A stretch of 64,000 nucleotides of DNA. Source: Noviherbaspirillum autotrophicum (GTDB lineage: Bacteria; Pseudomonadota; Gammaproteobacteria; Burkholderiales; Burkholderiaceae_D). Positions 8,987-16,304 of this stretch are shown here, one piece after another. Location of the stretch: positions 4,099,051 through 4,163,050 of the forward strand of contig NZ_JWJG01000028.1 in NCBI RefSeq assembly GCF_000818395.1, read 5' to 3'. How positions within the stretch are numbered: position 1 is the first letter of the stretch; each line of letters starts with the position of its first letter. The translations under genes were made by a program, and so were the position numbers. Under the pieces are notes generated by a model. The model ran no database searches. It worked only from the letters and a program-made list of their open reading frames with translations, and was not told where the DNA came from.

Positions 8987-9393
8987 CCCATTTTTTTGTA
9001 CATTTGCCGAATTTCTTCTCGCAGTGCCGCCTCTTCTCTTGTAGTGACCGCGGAGCTTGATTCGATTGGTGAGCATTGACAAGCGAAGCCGTGAAGACAA
9101 GGGCGGAGTTTGCCGCTTCGTCGCCGTTCTACGGTAGGAAAATCGTCGTGACTCCAAATGACGACGTGTACATTGCCCTGCCTTATGCCCCCCAAAAACG
9201 ATGGGATTGAAGCTTGGGCGTCTATTTCCCATTGTCTGGGCATAGGAGCACATACAGACGAAACATGAATCAAGACTGAGAAAACCGGAGCGATTCGACT
9301 GACTTTTAGTCATTCTCAAGTGCTTCGGCGGGCTTTCAAAACAGACTTCTCCCTGGTGCTGATTAAAACCGCGTAAGCATTCAAGGGGGGCCG
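8987..9393. other. Mostly non-coding stretch upstream of the radical SAM gene
   Basis: Apart from the possible helical frame ending at 8983 on the minus strand, I find no supported gene here. It separates the unknown small frame(s) from the plus-strand glycan-type cluster and should hold that cluster's promoter. Confidence 0.4.
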
Positions 9394-10293
9394 ATGGCGA
9401 CTTACACGAAGAGAGCTGTGTCTTTTCTGCACGCTGCATTGCTTCCTTTGCGCCGCCTCTGGTATGGCGTGCGCCGCCGCTATCGAACGTTACGCATCAT
9501 GCCTGCTGCGAGCCGCCTGCTTGGTCCGCAGTATGTGCGCAGCCGGGATGCGATCGAGATTGACATCACCTATGTCTGCAACCTGCGCTGCAACAACTGC
9601 AACCGTTCCATCACGCAGGCGCCTGAAAAGACCCACATGACGGTCGGGATGATCGAGGATTTTGTGCGCGACTCCATCGCACAGGGAAAGCGCTGGCGCG
9701 TGATCCGCCTGCTCGGCGGCGAGCCAACCTTGCATCCGCAATTTGGCATGATCATCGAGGCATTGCGCCGCTACCGGCAGTTCGCTCCACGTTGCGACAT
9801 CCAGGTTGTCAGCAATGGCTTTGGCAAGGCCGTGCAAGCGGTTCTCGAAACGATTCCCGGCGATGTGACGATCGAGAATTCCGGCAAGGATGGCCAGAGA
9901 ATCCAGCCCATGTTCGGGCCGTTCAACCTCGCGCCGATAGACGATCCCGCATTTCGTTCGGTCGATTACGTGAATGGCTGCTCCATCATGGAAGAGTGCG
10001 GCATGGGTTTGGCGCCCACCGGTTATTACCAGTGCGCGGTGGCCGGCGGCATCGACCGGCTGCTGCGCGGGCAGCAGGGATACCGGAGCCTTCCAGCCGA
10101 CGATGACGACATGCAGGAACTCAGTCGCAATCTTTGCCGACTGTGCGGGCATTTCCGGGATGGCCACATGGTGCCGGCGGATCTGCGTCCGCCCTTGCTC
10201 GATACGCCCAGATCGGAAACCTGGGACAGGATTTACACAGACTGGAAAAAACGCCGCCGGCCTCTGCGCGCCACTGAAAAGGCGGCCCCATAA
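9394..10293 (+). CDS. Radical SAM protein with C-terminal cysteine cluster
   Basis: 299 residues. CNLRCNNC at about residues 62-69 is the CxxxCxxC motif that holds the [4Fe-4S] cluster used to cleave S-adenosylmethionine. RLLGGEPTLHP near residue 110 is the GGEPxxxP-type SAM-binding block. Further cysteines (NGCSIMEECGMG, YYQCAV, and LCRLCGHF at about 249-255) resemble an auxiliary-cluster region of the SPASM/twitch type. The ATG follows a strong AAGGGGGG site. The first 45 residues are very basic and partly hydrophobic. The substrate is unknown. Two family-2 glycosyltransferase genes follow on the same strand, suggesting modification of a glycan, lipid or peptide linked to the cell surface. 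Confidence 0.8.
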   Translation: MATYTKRAVSFLHAALLPLRRLWYGVRRRYRTLRIMPAASRLLGPQYVRSRDAIEIDITYVCNLRCNNCNRSITQAPEKTHMTVGMIEDFVRDSIAQGKRWRVIRLLGGEPTLHPQFGMIIEALRRYRQFAPRCDIQVVSNGFGKAVQAVLETIPGDVTIENSGKDGQRIQPMFGPFNLAPIDDPAFRSVDYVNGCSIMEECGMGLAPTGYYQCAVAGGIDRLLRGQQGYRSLPADDDDMQELSRNLCRLCGHFRDGHMVPADLRPPLLDTPRSETWDRIYTDWKKRRRPLRATEKAAP

Positions 10294-10372
10294 GTGTCTC
10301 GATAGACGCCTCGATCACCGTCACCGCCTGCTCACCCTTTCGTCTGCACCCCAACCTGCAAGAGCCTGAGTC

Positions 10373-11125
10373 ATGTCACTGACATTCTCGATCATCACCT
10401 GTACCTGGAACAGCATGCCCTGGATCGATGAGTCCATCGCGTCGGTATTGATGCAGGACTGCCAGGACTTCGAATGCATCTTCGTCGACGGCGGCTCCAC
10501 CGACGGCACACTGGAGCGCATACGCGCGGTGCCGCGGCCGTACCGCCTGCTCGAAAATGTGGGCGGCGGGATAAGCCGCGCGATGAACGCTGGCCTGGAG
10601 GCCGCGCGCGGCGACATCATCGCGCACCTGCACTCCGACGATTTCTACGTTCGTCCCGATGTGTTGTCGATGGTCGCGCGACAGCTCGAAACCAGCGGAA
10701 ATGAGTGGCTTTTTGGCCGCGCGATGCCAGTCAAGCATGGCATTCTCCAACAGGAGAATTTCGTCGCGCCGCGATTTACCTACGAGGCGCTCGTGCGCGC
10801 CAATTTCATTCCGCATCCGTCCACCTTCGTGCGCCGCCGCTTGTTCGCGCGGGCAGGCCGCTTCAATGCCGAATTGAAGTATGCGATGGATTACGAGCTG
10901 TGGCTGCGTCTGGCCCGGCTCGCGCAGCCGCTGCAGCTCGATATCCCGTTGGCCGCGATGCGCGAGCATGACGGCAGCCTGACGACGCGCGAGTGGCTGG
11001 CCGCCATGCAGGAGGCGCTGCAAGTGCGACTGGCGTTCACCGACCAGGGGATGGCCGCCCGCAGCATGCACTATCTGCGCTATCTGGTCCGGCACCGCCG
11101 CGCGATCCGCGCAGGAGCGACATAG
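10373..11125 (+). CDS. Family 2 glycosyltransferase
   Basis: 250 residues. GT-A fold: the N-terminus SLTFSIITCTWNSMPWIDES starts the nucleotide-sugar-binding strand, VDGGSTDGTLERI is the GT2 donor-site motif, and HLHSDDFY carries the DxD-like metal-binding acid pair. YAMDYELWLRLA near residue 185 is the usual acceptor-side ED/DYELW block. It lacks membrane helices, so it is probably a cytoplasmic enzyme adding a sugar to a lipid-linked or protein acceptor. It lies 79 bp after the radical SAM gene and 65 bp before a second GT2 gene, so the three may form one operon. Donor and acceptor cannot be predicted. Confidence 0.88.
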   Translation: MSLTFSIITCTWNSMPWIDESIASVLMQDCQDFECIFVDGGSTDGTLERIRAVPRPYRLLENVGGGISRAMNAGLEAARGDIIAHLHSDDFYVRPDVLSMVARQLETSGNEWLFGRAMPVKHGILQQENFVAPRFTYEALVRANFIPHPSTFVRRRLFARAGRFNAELKYAMDYELWLRLARLAQPLQLDIPLAAMREHDGSLTTREWLAAMQEALQVRLAFTDQGMAARSMHYLRYLVRHRRAIRAGAT

Positions 11126-11190
11126 CGCCATCGCGCCAGTTTTTCCATGTGCCCGCGACCGACCCGATACCTTCGATAACAAGGAGTCTC

Positions 11191-12171
11191 ATGCCAACGC
11201 CCTTTTCCTTGTCCCTCATCTTGTGTACCTATGGCAGAACCACCGAGCTGGAACTGCTGTTCCAGTCATTGGCCGCACAGTCGTTCCGGAATTTCGAGGT
11301 CGTCGTGGTGGACCAGAATCCGGATGCGCGGATAATGCCCTACCTAGAGCGTGCCCGTGCGGCTGGAATACGGCTGCAGCATGTCAGGCACGACGTGCCG
11401 AATCTGTCGGTCGCCAGAAATATCGGTCTGCATCATGCGCAGGGGGCATGGGTGGGTTTCCCGGATGACGATTGCTGGTACGAACCGAACATGCTGGAGC
11501 GATTGGCCAGCGCTTTCACGGCGGCCGGGGACCTCTCCGGGTTGGTGGCGCGGTGGTCCGAATGGCGCGAGCCGGCCACCCTGCCGCATCGCTTCACATG
11601 GGCGCGCTATCACGTCTTTCGGGATCGGCTGGCGGTGTCGTTCATGCTCTTCTTTCGGCGCAGCCTGTTTGACCGCATCGGCGGTTTCGATCCACGGCTG
11701 GGCATCGGGCAGTGGTTCGGCGCGGCCGAGGAGACCGACTTCGTGATGCGTGCGCTGCACGCCGGTGCGGTGCTCGAGTTTCGTCCGGCGGCGGTCGTCC
11801 ATCATCCGCTCAAGGAGCCGGGCAATACGGCCGCCGATCGCCGCGATGCCCGGCAGCGCGAACGTGGTACCGGCGCTCTGTACGTCAAGCACGGCCTGCC
11901 ACCGATGGTGATCGCGCGCGGCCTGGCCGCCCCGCTGCTCAAGCCATTGCTGGGCCGGGAGGGATTGGGCAACCTCGCGATCGGCTGGATGACGGCACTC
12001 GGCCGCTGGGAAGGCCTGGTCCAGTGGCGCAGGCAAGCCCGGCTCTCGAACGAGCTTCCTGCAGTCTCGGCCATCAAGGCGCCGCCCTATGCTGCCGATC
12101 GTGTGCGTGCTCTCATCCATGAAGCCGAGCCATCTGGGTATGCAGAGATGATGGATAGCCTGAATCGGTGA
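11191..12171 (+). CDS. Family 2 glycosyltransferase
   Basis: 326 residues from the ATG at 11191, which follows AAGGAG at 11181-11186; the frame is open further upstream but without a sensible start. GT2 features: SLILCTYGRTTELELLFQSL, VVVVDQNPD, NLSVARNIGLHHAQG and the metal-binding GFPDDDCWYEP. Further on, GAAEETDFVMRA is the catalytic-base region. The C-terminal 80 residues are hydrophobic and basic (PLLKPLLGREGLGNLAIGWM) and may touch the membrane. Together with the two upstream genes it forms a small glycan-modification group. The acceptor is unknown. Confidence 0.88.
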   Translation: MPTPFSLSLILCTYGRTTELELLFQSLAAQSFRNFEVVVVDQNPDARIMPYLERARAAGIRLQHVRHDVPNLSVARNIGLHHAQGAWVGFPDDDCWYEPNMLERLASAFTAAGDLSGLVARWSEWREPATLPHRFTWARYHVFRDRLAVSFMLFFRRSLFDRIGGFDPRLGIGQWFGAAEETDFVMRALHAGAVLEFRPAAVVHHPLKEPGNTAADRRDARQRERGTGALYVKHGLPPMVIARGLAAPLLKPLLGREGLGNLAIGWMTALGRWEGLVQWRRQARLSNELPAVSAIKAPPYAADRVRALIHEAEPSGYAEMMDSLNR

Positions 12172-12577
12172 CTTGCTGGCGTCTTCCTGCTGGGCTAAGG
12201 CATCGTGCAGATATGCCTTGCATGATTCTGACGGCGATGGCGGCGGCCAGCCGCCATTGTCGGGCGCGGATTTGCCAGACAGTTTAAGTCGGCACGGCAC
12301 GCGGATGCCGCCTTTGCGCCTACGCGCGCCGGATGATTGCGTGGGCGCAAAAGCAGCCACCGCGAGCGTGCACGGCGCAAACGACCAAGGCCGCGCAGAT
12401 AGTACCGAAGTTCTTGCCGGTGATTGTCACCGGCCTTACCTATACATAACGGGAAGTCGAACGCACGCCGGACCTGCTTCGCCCCGCAAATTCCCTTGGC
12501 TGCCCCGCAGCATGGAGAGTCCTCGGGCGCCTGCCCCTTTAGGCAAATTGCTTTGGCTCCCGATGCAATCCGAACAC
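12172..12577. other. Intergenic region with a small hairpin
   Basis: About 400 bp between convergent genes, with no supported coding frame. The only clear structure is GCCGGTGA-TTG-TCACCGGC at 12416-12434, a perfect 8-bp stem without a T-run. Confidence 0.45.
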
Positions 12578-13390
12578 TTAATTGGACATCAGCACCGGCA
12601 CGGTCATGTGCCGGAGTATGTAGCGGGTTCCGGCGCCGCGACTCATAAACGGCAATCCGACATGCCCATGCGCTCCCATGACGAGCAAGTCCGTTGCGAG
12701 GTCCGTGGTTGCGTTGAGCAGCATGTCCATGATGCCGATGTCGGTAACCAGCATGACTTGCGATTGGGCTTGAATGCCATGACAGGCAAGATGGCGAATG
12801 ACGTTATCGCATGCGCTACGCGCCTCTTCCGCATTCGGGGCAAACGATATGACGGTAGTCTTTTCGCAGCCTTCCATCAACGGCAGCGCGTCGTTGAGCG
12901 CGCGGGCCGCCTCACGCACATTGCTCCATGCAACGAGTGGGCGCCTGCCGATTTCAGTGTATTTGCCAATATAAGGAATAATCAGCACAGGACGACCGGC
13001 ATTCAGCACGACTTCTTCAGTCAGATCGGCAGGAACACACGGCCCGGCCTTATCGTCATGCTGCCCCATGATGACCAGATCGGCGTGGCGCGCCCAATCG
13101 GTGACCCACCGCACCAATTCAGCTTCACTGCCGCGATTAATGTCATGCCATTCGACGCGCGGCAAGCCAGCCGTGGCGGCCTCAAATGCAGCCTTGCTGG
13201 CTTGTGCGGCGGCGGCGTATTCCGGTGTCGGCCAAGAGGACACCACACCCACGCTTTGCGATTGCGCCAACTGCCCAAACACGCCAATCAGACGTGCCTG
13301 ATGCGTGCGAGCAAGCGATACGGCCAAATCCAGACGGCAAGAAGTACGCTCGCTTTGATCCAGGTGAACCATCAAATTTTTTAATGACAT
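12578..13390 (-). CDS. Tandem universal stress protein (UspA family)
   Basis: 270 residues made of two UspA domains. The first (about 1-140) begins MSLKNLMVHLDQS, has DLVIMGQHD, and lacks the full nucleotide-binding glycine motif. The second (about 145-270) begins RRPLVAWSNVREAARAL and ends with DLLVMGAHGHVGLPFMSRGAGTRYIL, which fits the G-x2-G-x9-G-S/T motif of ATP-binding USPs. Such proteins bind nucleotides and support survival of stress or stationary phase; the exact role here is unknown. It is a single-gene minus-strand unit beside an IS relic and a membrane permease, in a stretch that looks accessory. Confidence 0.9.
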   Translation of the reverse strand: MSLKNLMVHLDQSERTSCRLDLAVSLARTHQARLIGVFGQLAQSQSVGVVSSWPTPEYAAAAQASKAAFEAATAGLPRVEWHDINRGSEAELVRWVTDWARHADLVIMGQHDDKAGPCVPADLTEEVVLNAGRPVLIIPYIGKYTEIGRRPLVAWSNVREAARALNDALPLMEGCEKTTVISFAPNAEEARSACDNVIRHLACHGIQAQSQVMLVTDIGIMDMLLNATTDLATDLLVMGAHGHVGLPFMSRGAGTRYILRHMTVPVLMSN

Positions 13391-13659
13391 ACCTTATCCT
13401 CCACGACGTCGAAGCTGTTCAGTGTAGAGGCATTTGACCAGGTGCACAACAAAGCCAACCACGCCTCACCAACAGCTTAGCAATCACGCCCCCCAGGAGG
13501 TGTTATGAACCTTGGCCCAGCATTGCAGGACCTTTAGCGAGCACGAGACATGCGAGTGCGACGAAATGGCGTCCCGCCAGGATATCGGCTAGCTCGTCAT
13601 AGTCGCACATCAGAATGCAAAAACGGGCTTGCCCAGGAAGCCGGCCACAATCAGGCACT

Positions 13660-13788
13660 TGCCCTTCCAGTTGTATAACGTTGCGTCGCTGATGCCGTAC
13701 TTGCGGCACAGTTCCGCCACCTTCATTCCCGCTTCGGCTTCTTTAAGAATATGCCGATCAATTGTTCTTCGGTGAATCGCTTTTTCAT
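13660..13788 (-). pseudogene. IS3-family transposase orfA relic
   Basis: From the ATG at 13788 the minus strand reads MKKRFTEEQLIG, the normal start of an IS3-type OrfA. A frameshift near 13750 then moves the homology to a second frame, ILKEAEAGMKVAELCRKYG and SDATLYNWKGK, the conserved helix-turn-helix of OrfA. After NWK the match stops abruptly, and the leucine-zipper part and the whole of orfB are missing. It is a dead fragment of about 130 bp; no terminal inverted repeats could be placed. It marks past insertion activity between the USP gene and the tRNA-Leu region. Confidence 0.75.
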
Positions 13789-13882
13789 ACCTGCCTTCCA
13801 AGGGGCAGACTCTACATCATTGCCGTACTAATCTTGGGTAGCAGGTCACTTGCGTCGGAAAGCGCGATTTTTCCTCGATCCC

Positions 13883-14155
13883 TTAAGGACGGACGAGGAT
13901 ATTCTGCAGCACCATGCGCCGCTGATTAAATGAAAACGGGAACTCCTGCAGCAGGTGCTCGATCTGGTGATCGGACGGGCTGTCGGCGGCCCGGCGAAGA
14001 AAGGAAACACCGCTCTTGCGGCTCTTGGTGACGATCTCCGTTACCACCGCTGGCCAGTCGGCTGACATTGCTGCAGAGGTGATTAACTCGTCACGACCGA
14101 CGATGTGAACGCCGGATGCATCTAGCTGTGAAATGAAAGTGTCGAAATTCGCCAT
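13883..14155 (-). CDS. Small protein of unknown function
   Basis: 90 residues from the ATG at 14155 (MANFDTFISQLDASGVHIVG); the frame is open 39 codons further upstream with no better ribosome site. Composition is soluble and protein-like, with a probable helix (DWPAVVTEIVTKSRKSG) and a C-terminal part, QIEHLLQEFPFSFNQRRMVLQ. I cannot assign a family. It sits alone between the IS3 relic and the AI-2E-type permease gene, transcribed away from the latter, within the accessory stretch. Confidence 0.4.
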   Translation of the reverse strand: MANFDTFISQLDASGVHIVGRDELITSAAMSADWPAVVTEIVTKSRKSGVSFLRRAADSPSDHQIEHLLQEFPFSFNQRRMVLQNILVRP

Positions 14156-14579
14156 GCACGTCCCGTTTTTTGCGCAGGTCGTTATTTTCCGGAGGCCGCA
14201 CGCGTGTGCAATCCCATATTCATGGGGAAGATGTGCCATGCGGAAGGCGCTGAGCCCATCGCCAAATAGCACCTGCCTTTAGCAGGCATGTCAGTGGAGT
14301 AAGGCTGTACAACCGGTAATTGGCATCCGAACTATTTCCAGTCTGCAGCTAGCTAGGCACTTTCTCTTTAATGACGGCAGTCCGGAAGAGGTTGTCCGCC
14401 TTCGATTAAATCGACCATCGCGCGTGGCTTTTGCTCCAATTGCTTCAGAGAAGCATGAGGTCACACTAGAGAAAATATCCATCCAAGGATGCTGCCGGCA
14501 CACCGGCAATCATGACAAAAGAAGGCATGATGGTGACTCCATCTGCGGTTGTCCTGACTTGACCATAATTGGAGGATGT
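14156..14579. other. Intergenic region upstream of the AI-2E-type permease gene
   Basis: About 420 bp between divergent genes. I see a short CCTGC-CTTTA-GCAGG hairpin near 14272 and no supported gene; the plus-strand frame open here is an upstream extension of the permease frame without a good start. Confidence 0.4.
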
Positions 14580-15674
14580 ATGCTTGGCATTGATACCCGC
14601 GCGGCGAAGGCCGCATGGACCGTATTCCTGTTGGCTGCGGTGTTGTACCTACTCTACATGGTTCGGGCCACCCTGTTGATCGTGGTGCTTTCGATCTTTT
14701 TCGCCTACGTGGTTTACCCGCTGGTCCAAATCGGGGAGCGCTACAAGCCCCGCCTCATTCCTCGAACCGCCGTCGTTGCGATGGTGTTCCTGTTTTTGAT
14801 TGCGCTCGCTGGTGTATCTGGAGCTGTGTTTGGGAGTCGGATCGCTGATGAAGCGGTGCGCCTGAGCCAGGACTTGCCCAAACTTCTCGACGTCGCCAAC
14901 GTCTCGGAACGCATCCCCTTACCAAGGTTTCTCGAACCGCAGCGCCATAAGATGGTTGCTTTTGTGACGGAACAGGTGCAAGCGGGAGCGGGCCAGGCTG
15001 TTCCCTTTGCCAAACGCCTGGGAGTTAGCGTGCTGCATATCGCCAGCAACCTGATCTACCTGATTCTGATCCCGATTCTCAGCTTTATGCTGATCAAGGA
15101 AGGACCGGCGATGCGCCAGAATTTCCTGATGCTGCTCGATCGTTCGCAAAGCAAGCTGTGGGGACGCATTACGGGCGACCTGGATCTGCTGTTGGCTGGC
15201 TTTGTGCGCGCCCTCCTGCTGCTGTCGTTGGCCACCTTCATTAGCTACAGCGCTGCCTTATCCCTCATGGGAGCCCCCTACGCTCTGCTCTTGGGCGGAA
15301 CAGCAGCGCTTCTGGAATTTATTCCGTTTGTGGGGCCATTGGCAGCGATCGGGGTGCTCCTGGCGGTACTCGGATTTGGCGGGTTTGAACATTTGCTTTG
15401 GGTACTCTTCTTTATCCTGGCGTACCGCGGGTTGCAGGATTATGTTCTCGCTCCCTATCTGATGAGCGAAGGAGTTGAAGTTGCGCCGCTGCTGGTGATC
15501 ATCGGATTGCTGGCCGGCGACCAGATCGCTGGGATTGCGGGAATTTTTTTATCAGTACCCGTGATTGCGGCAATTCGGATCATTTTCATGCGGGTGCGGG
15601 AAGCCTACACCGCGAAAACCGGGGCGCCCATCCCCAGTCCGGTTGGCTCTGGTGCAAATAGCAGGTCGTGCTAA
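14580..15674 (+). CDS. AI-2E family transporter (PerM/YdiK-type permease)
   Basis: 364 residues from the ATG at 14580, preceded by GGAGG at 14571-14575. The frame stays open upstream but with low-hydrophobicity, non-conserved sequence. Eight hydrophobic segments are arranged as in the AI-2E/PerM family: two near the N-terminus (TVFLLAAVLYLLYMVRATLL and VVLSIFFAYVVYPL), a soluble loop of about 90 residues, then five to six helices including ALLLGGTAALLEFIPFVGPL, the family's most conserved block. Members have been linked to autoinducer-2 export, Na+(Li+)/H+ antiport and other transport; the substrate cannot be told. It ends 71 bp before the intron-bearing tRNA-Leu gene. Confidence 0.88.
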   Translation: MLGIDTRAAKAAWTVFLLAAVLYLLYMVRATLLIVVLSIFFAYVVYPLVQIGERYKPRLIPRTAVVAMVFLFLIALAGVSGAVFGSRIADEAVRLSQDLPKLLDVANVSERIPLPRFLEPQRHKMVAFVTEQVQAGAGQAVPFAKRLGVSVLHIASNLIYLILIPILSFMLIKEGPAMRQNFLMLLDRSQSKLWGRITGDLDLLLAGFVRALLLLSLATFISYSAALSLMGAPYALLLGGTAALLEFIPFVGPLAAIGVLLAVLGFGGFEHLLWVLFFILAYRGLQDYVLAPYLMSEGVEVAPLLVIIGLLAGDQIAGIAGIFLSVPVIAAIRIIFMRVREAYTAKTGAPIPSPVGSGANSRSC

Positions 15675-15720
15675 ACAGTCCCCGTATCACGCCGAGCCAC
15701 TATCGAGAATATGTCCTAAC

Positions 15721-15729
15721 TGCTAAAAT
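15721..15729 (+). promoter_or_regulatory. Extended -10 promoter element of the tRNA-Leu gene
   Basis: TGCTAAAAT is an extended -10 (TGn plus TAAAAT, one mismatch to TATAAT), placed 16 bp before the tRNA 5' end. A GC-rich discriminator (GCGCGC) follows, typical of stable-RNA promoters under stringent control. No strong -35 is visible. Confidence 0.5.
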
Positions 15730-15745
15730 TGCGCGCTCTACGTCC

Positions 15746-16040
15746 GCGGCCATGGCGGAACAGGTAGACGCAAGGGACTTGAATAGAAAATTTGAGTGCC
15801 CCGGTGGAAACGCCGGGAGTAGAACCCGTCAAATTCGGTGAAACCTTTAACCTGGTAATACCGAGCCAATCCCACGGAAGTGGGCAGGTGTAGAGACTAG
15901 ACGGCGGGCACCTAATGCAACAGCAATGGTGAAGGTATAGTCCAGACCACAAACGGCATGGCCGGCGGCGAAAGCCGTAGTTGGTACGAAAATCCCTCGC
16001 TCGTAAGAGCGTGCCGGTTCGATTCCGGCTGGCCGCACCA
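15746..16040 (+). tRNA. tRNA-Leu(UAA) interrupted by a group I intron
   Basis: Two exons, 15746-15780 and 15989-16040, join to an 87-nt class II tRNA with encoded CCA. Acceptor GCGGCCA (15746-15752) pairs exactly with TGGCCGC, then discriminator A and CCA. D-stem GCG/CGC; anticodon stem AGGGA/TCCCT; spliced loop CTTAAAA, so the anticodon is UAA. Long variable arm CGCTC-GTAA-GAGCG and T-arm GCCGG-TTCGATT-CCGGC. All features fit leucine, including A73. The intron lies between U34 and A35, the position known for cyanobacterial and plastid tRNA-Leu(UAA). The body differs clearly from the leuZ relic 265 bp away, so it looks foreign. A tRNA finder that ignores group I introns would miss it. Confidence 0.95.
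15781..15988 (+). ncRNA. Group I self-splicing intron (IC3-like), 208 nt, no ORF
   Basis: Bounded by exon U34 and a terminal G at 15988 (omega-G). P1: exon GGGACUU pairs with GAGUGCC (15794-15800), with the required U-G wobble at the splice site. UUU at 15791-15793 can form P10 with the AAA of exon 2. P2: CCGGUG/CGCCGG with a GAAA loop (15801-15816). The core (GUCAAAUUCGGUGAAACCU from 15829) gives P3, J3/4 and P4. P7: GACUA 15895-15899 with UAGUC 15938-15942. P8: CACC 15909-15912 with GGUG 15928-15931. P9: CGGC/GCCG closed by GAAA (15966-15977). Core strings agree closely with the Azoarcus tRNA-Ile intron as I remember it. There is no homing endonuclease, so mobility would depend on the host locus. 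Confidence 0.93.
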
Positions 16041-16304
16041 GACAAACACGCTTCCTGCTTCACAAACCCCTTCTCTGATGTTCGCAAAATAGGACTAAAT
16101 TTTCGTCCTTGTTTGCGCACACCCGAACCCTCGCTATGCGCTTAACGGGACACAGCACATGGAAAAGTCGGCGTCGGTTGATTGAGATTTGGAAAGTTTT
16201 TGGAAAGCACCCTGCACTGCAGTTTATAGGCCACTACCTAAAAGGCAGCATTGGCGCGCGGTTATGGGGCATCGCAGAATAGACACGGATGTAAATACCC
16301 AGTC
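16041..16304. other. Non-coding joint between the intron-bearing tRNA-Leu and the leuZ relic; candidate element end
   Basis: This 264-bp stretch joins the 3' end of the tRNA-Leu (plus strand) to the break point in the leuZ relic (minus strand). No convincing gene is present. It contains tandem TTTGGAAAG repeats. The sequence directly after the leuZ anticodon loop does not restore a tRNA 3' half. These facts suit the edge of an integrated element that later decayed, but no integrase gene is recognisable here. Confidence 0.45.
16188..16207. repeat. Tandem 9-bp direct repeat TTTGGAAAG
   Basis: TTTGGAAAG occurs at 16188-16196 and again at 16199-16207, an 11-bp period (about one helical turn); a looser TGGAAAAG lies near 16160. 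Short direct repeats in helical phase beside a tRNA junction resemble arm-type integrase binding sites. That role is inference only. Confidence 0.45.

Noticed and set aside
8744-9439. A single 231-residue minus-strand gene over the whole frame
   Set aside because: Only the last ~80 residues look like protein; the upstream part is Arg/Ser-rich and overlaps the start of the plus-strand radical SAM gene, so the short GTG start was preferred.
13503-13709. Minus-strand frame ending CDYDELADILAGRHFVALAC
   Set aside because: It overlaps the IS3 orfA relic in another frame, has no ribosome site for the plausible internal start, and no family was recognised; too weak to call a gene.
15716-16120. A minus-strand frame of 134 residues across the tRNA-Leu gene
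   Set aside because: It lies over a structured tRNA and group I intron; its apparent protein (for example NRTGTLLRAR) is tRNA sequence read as codons, a common annotation error.
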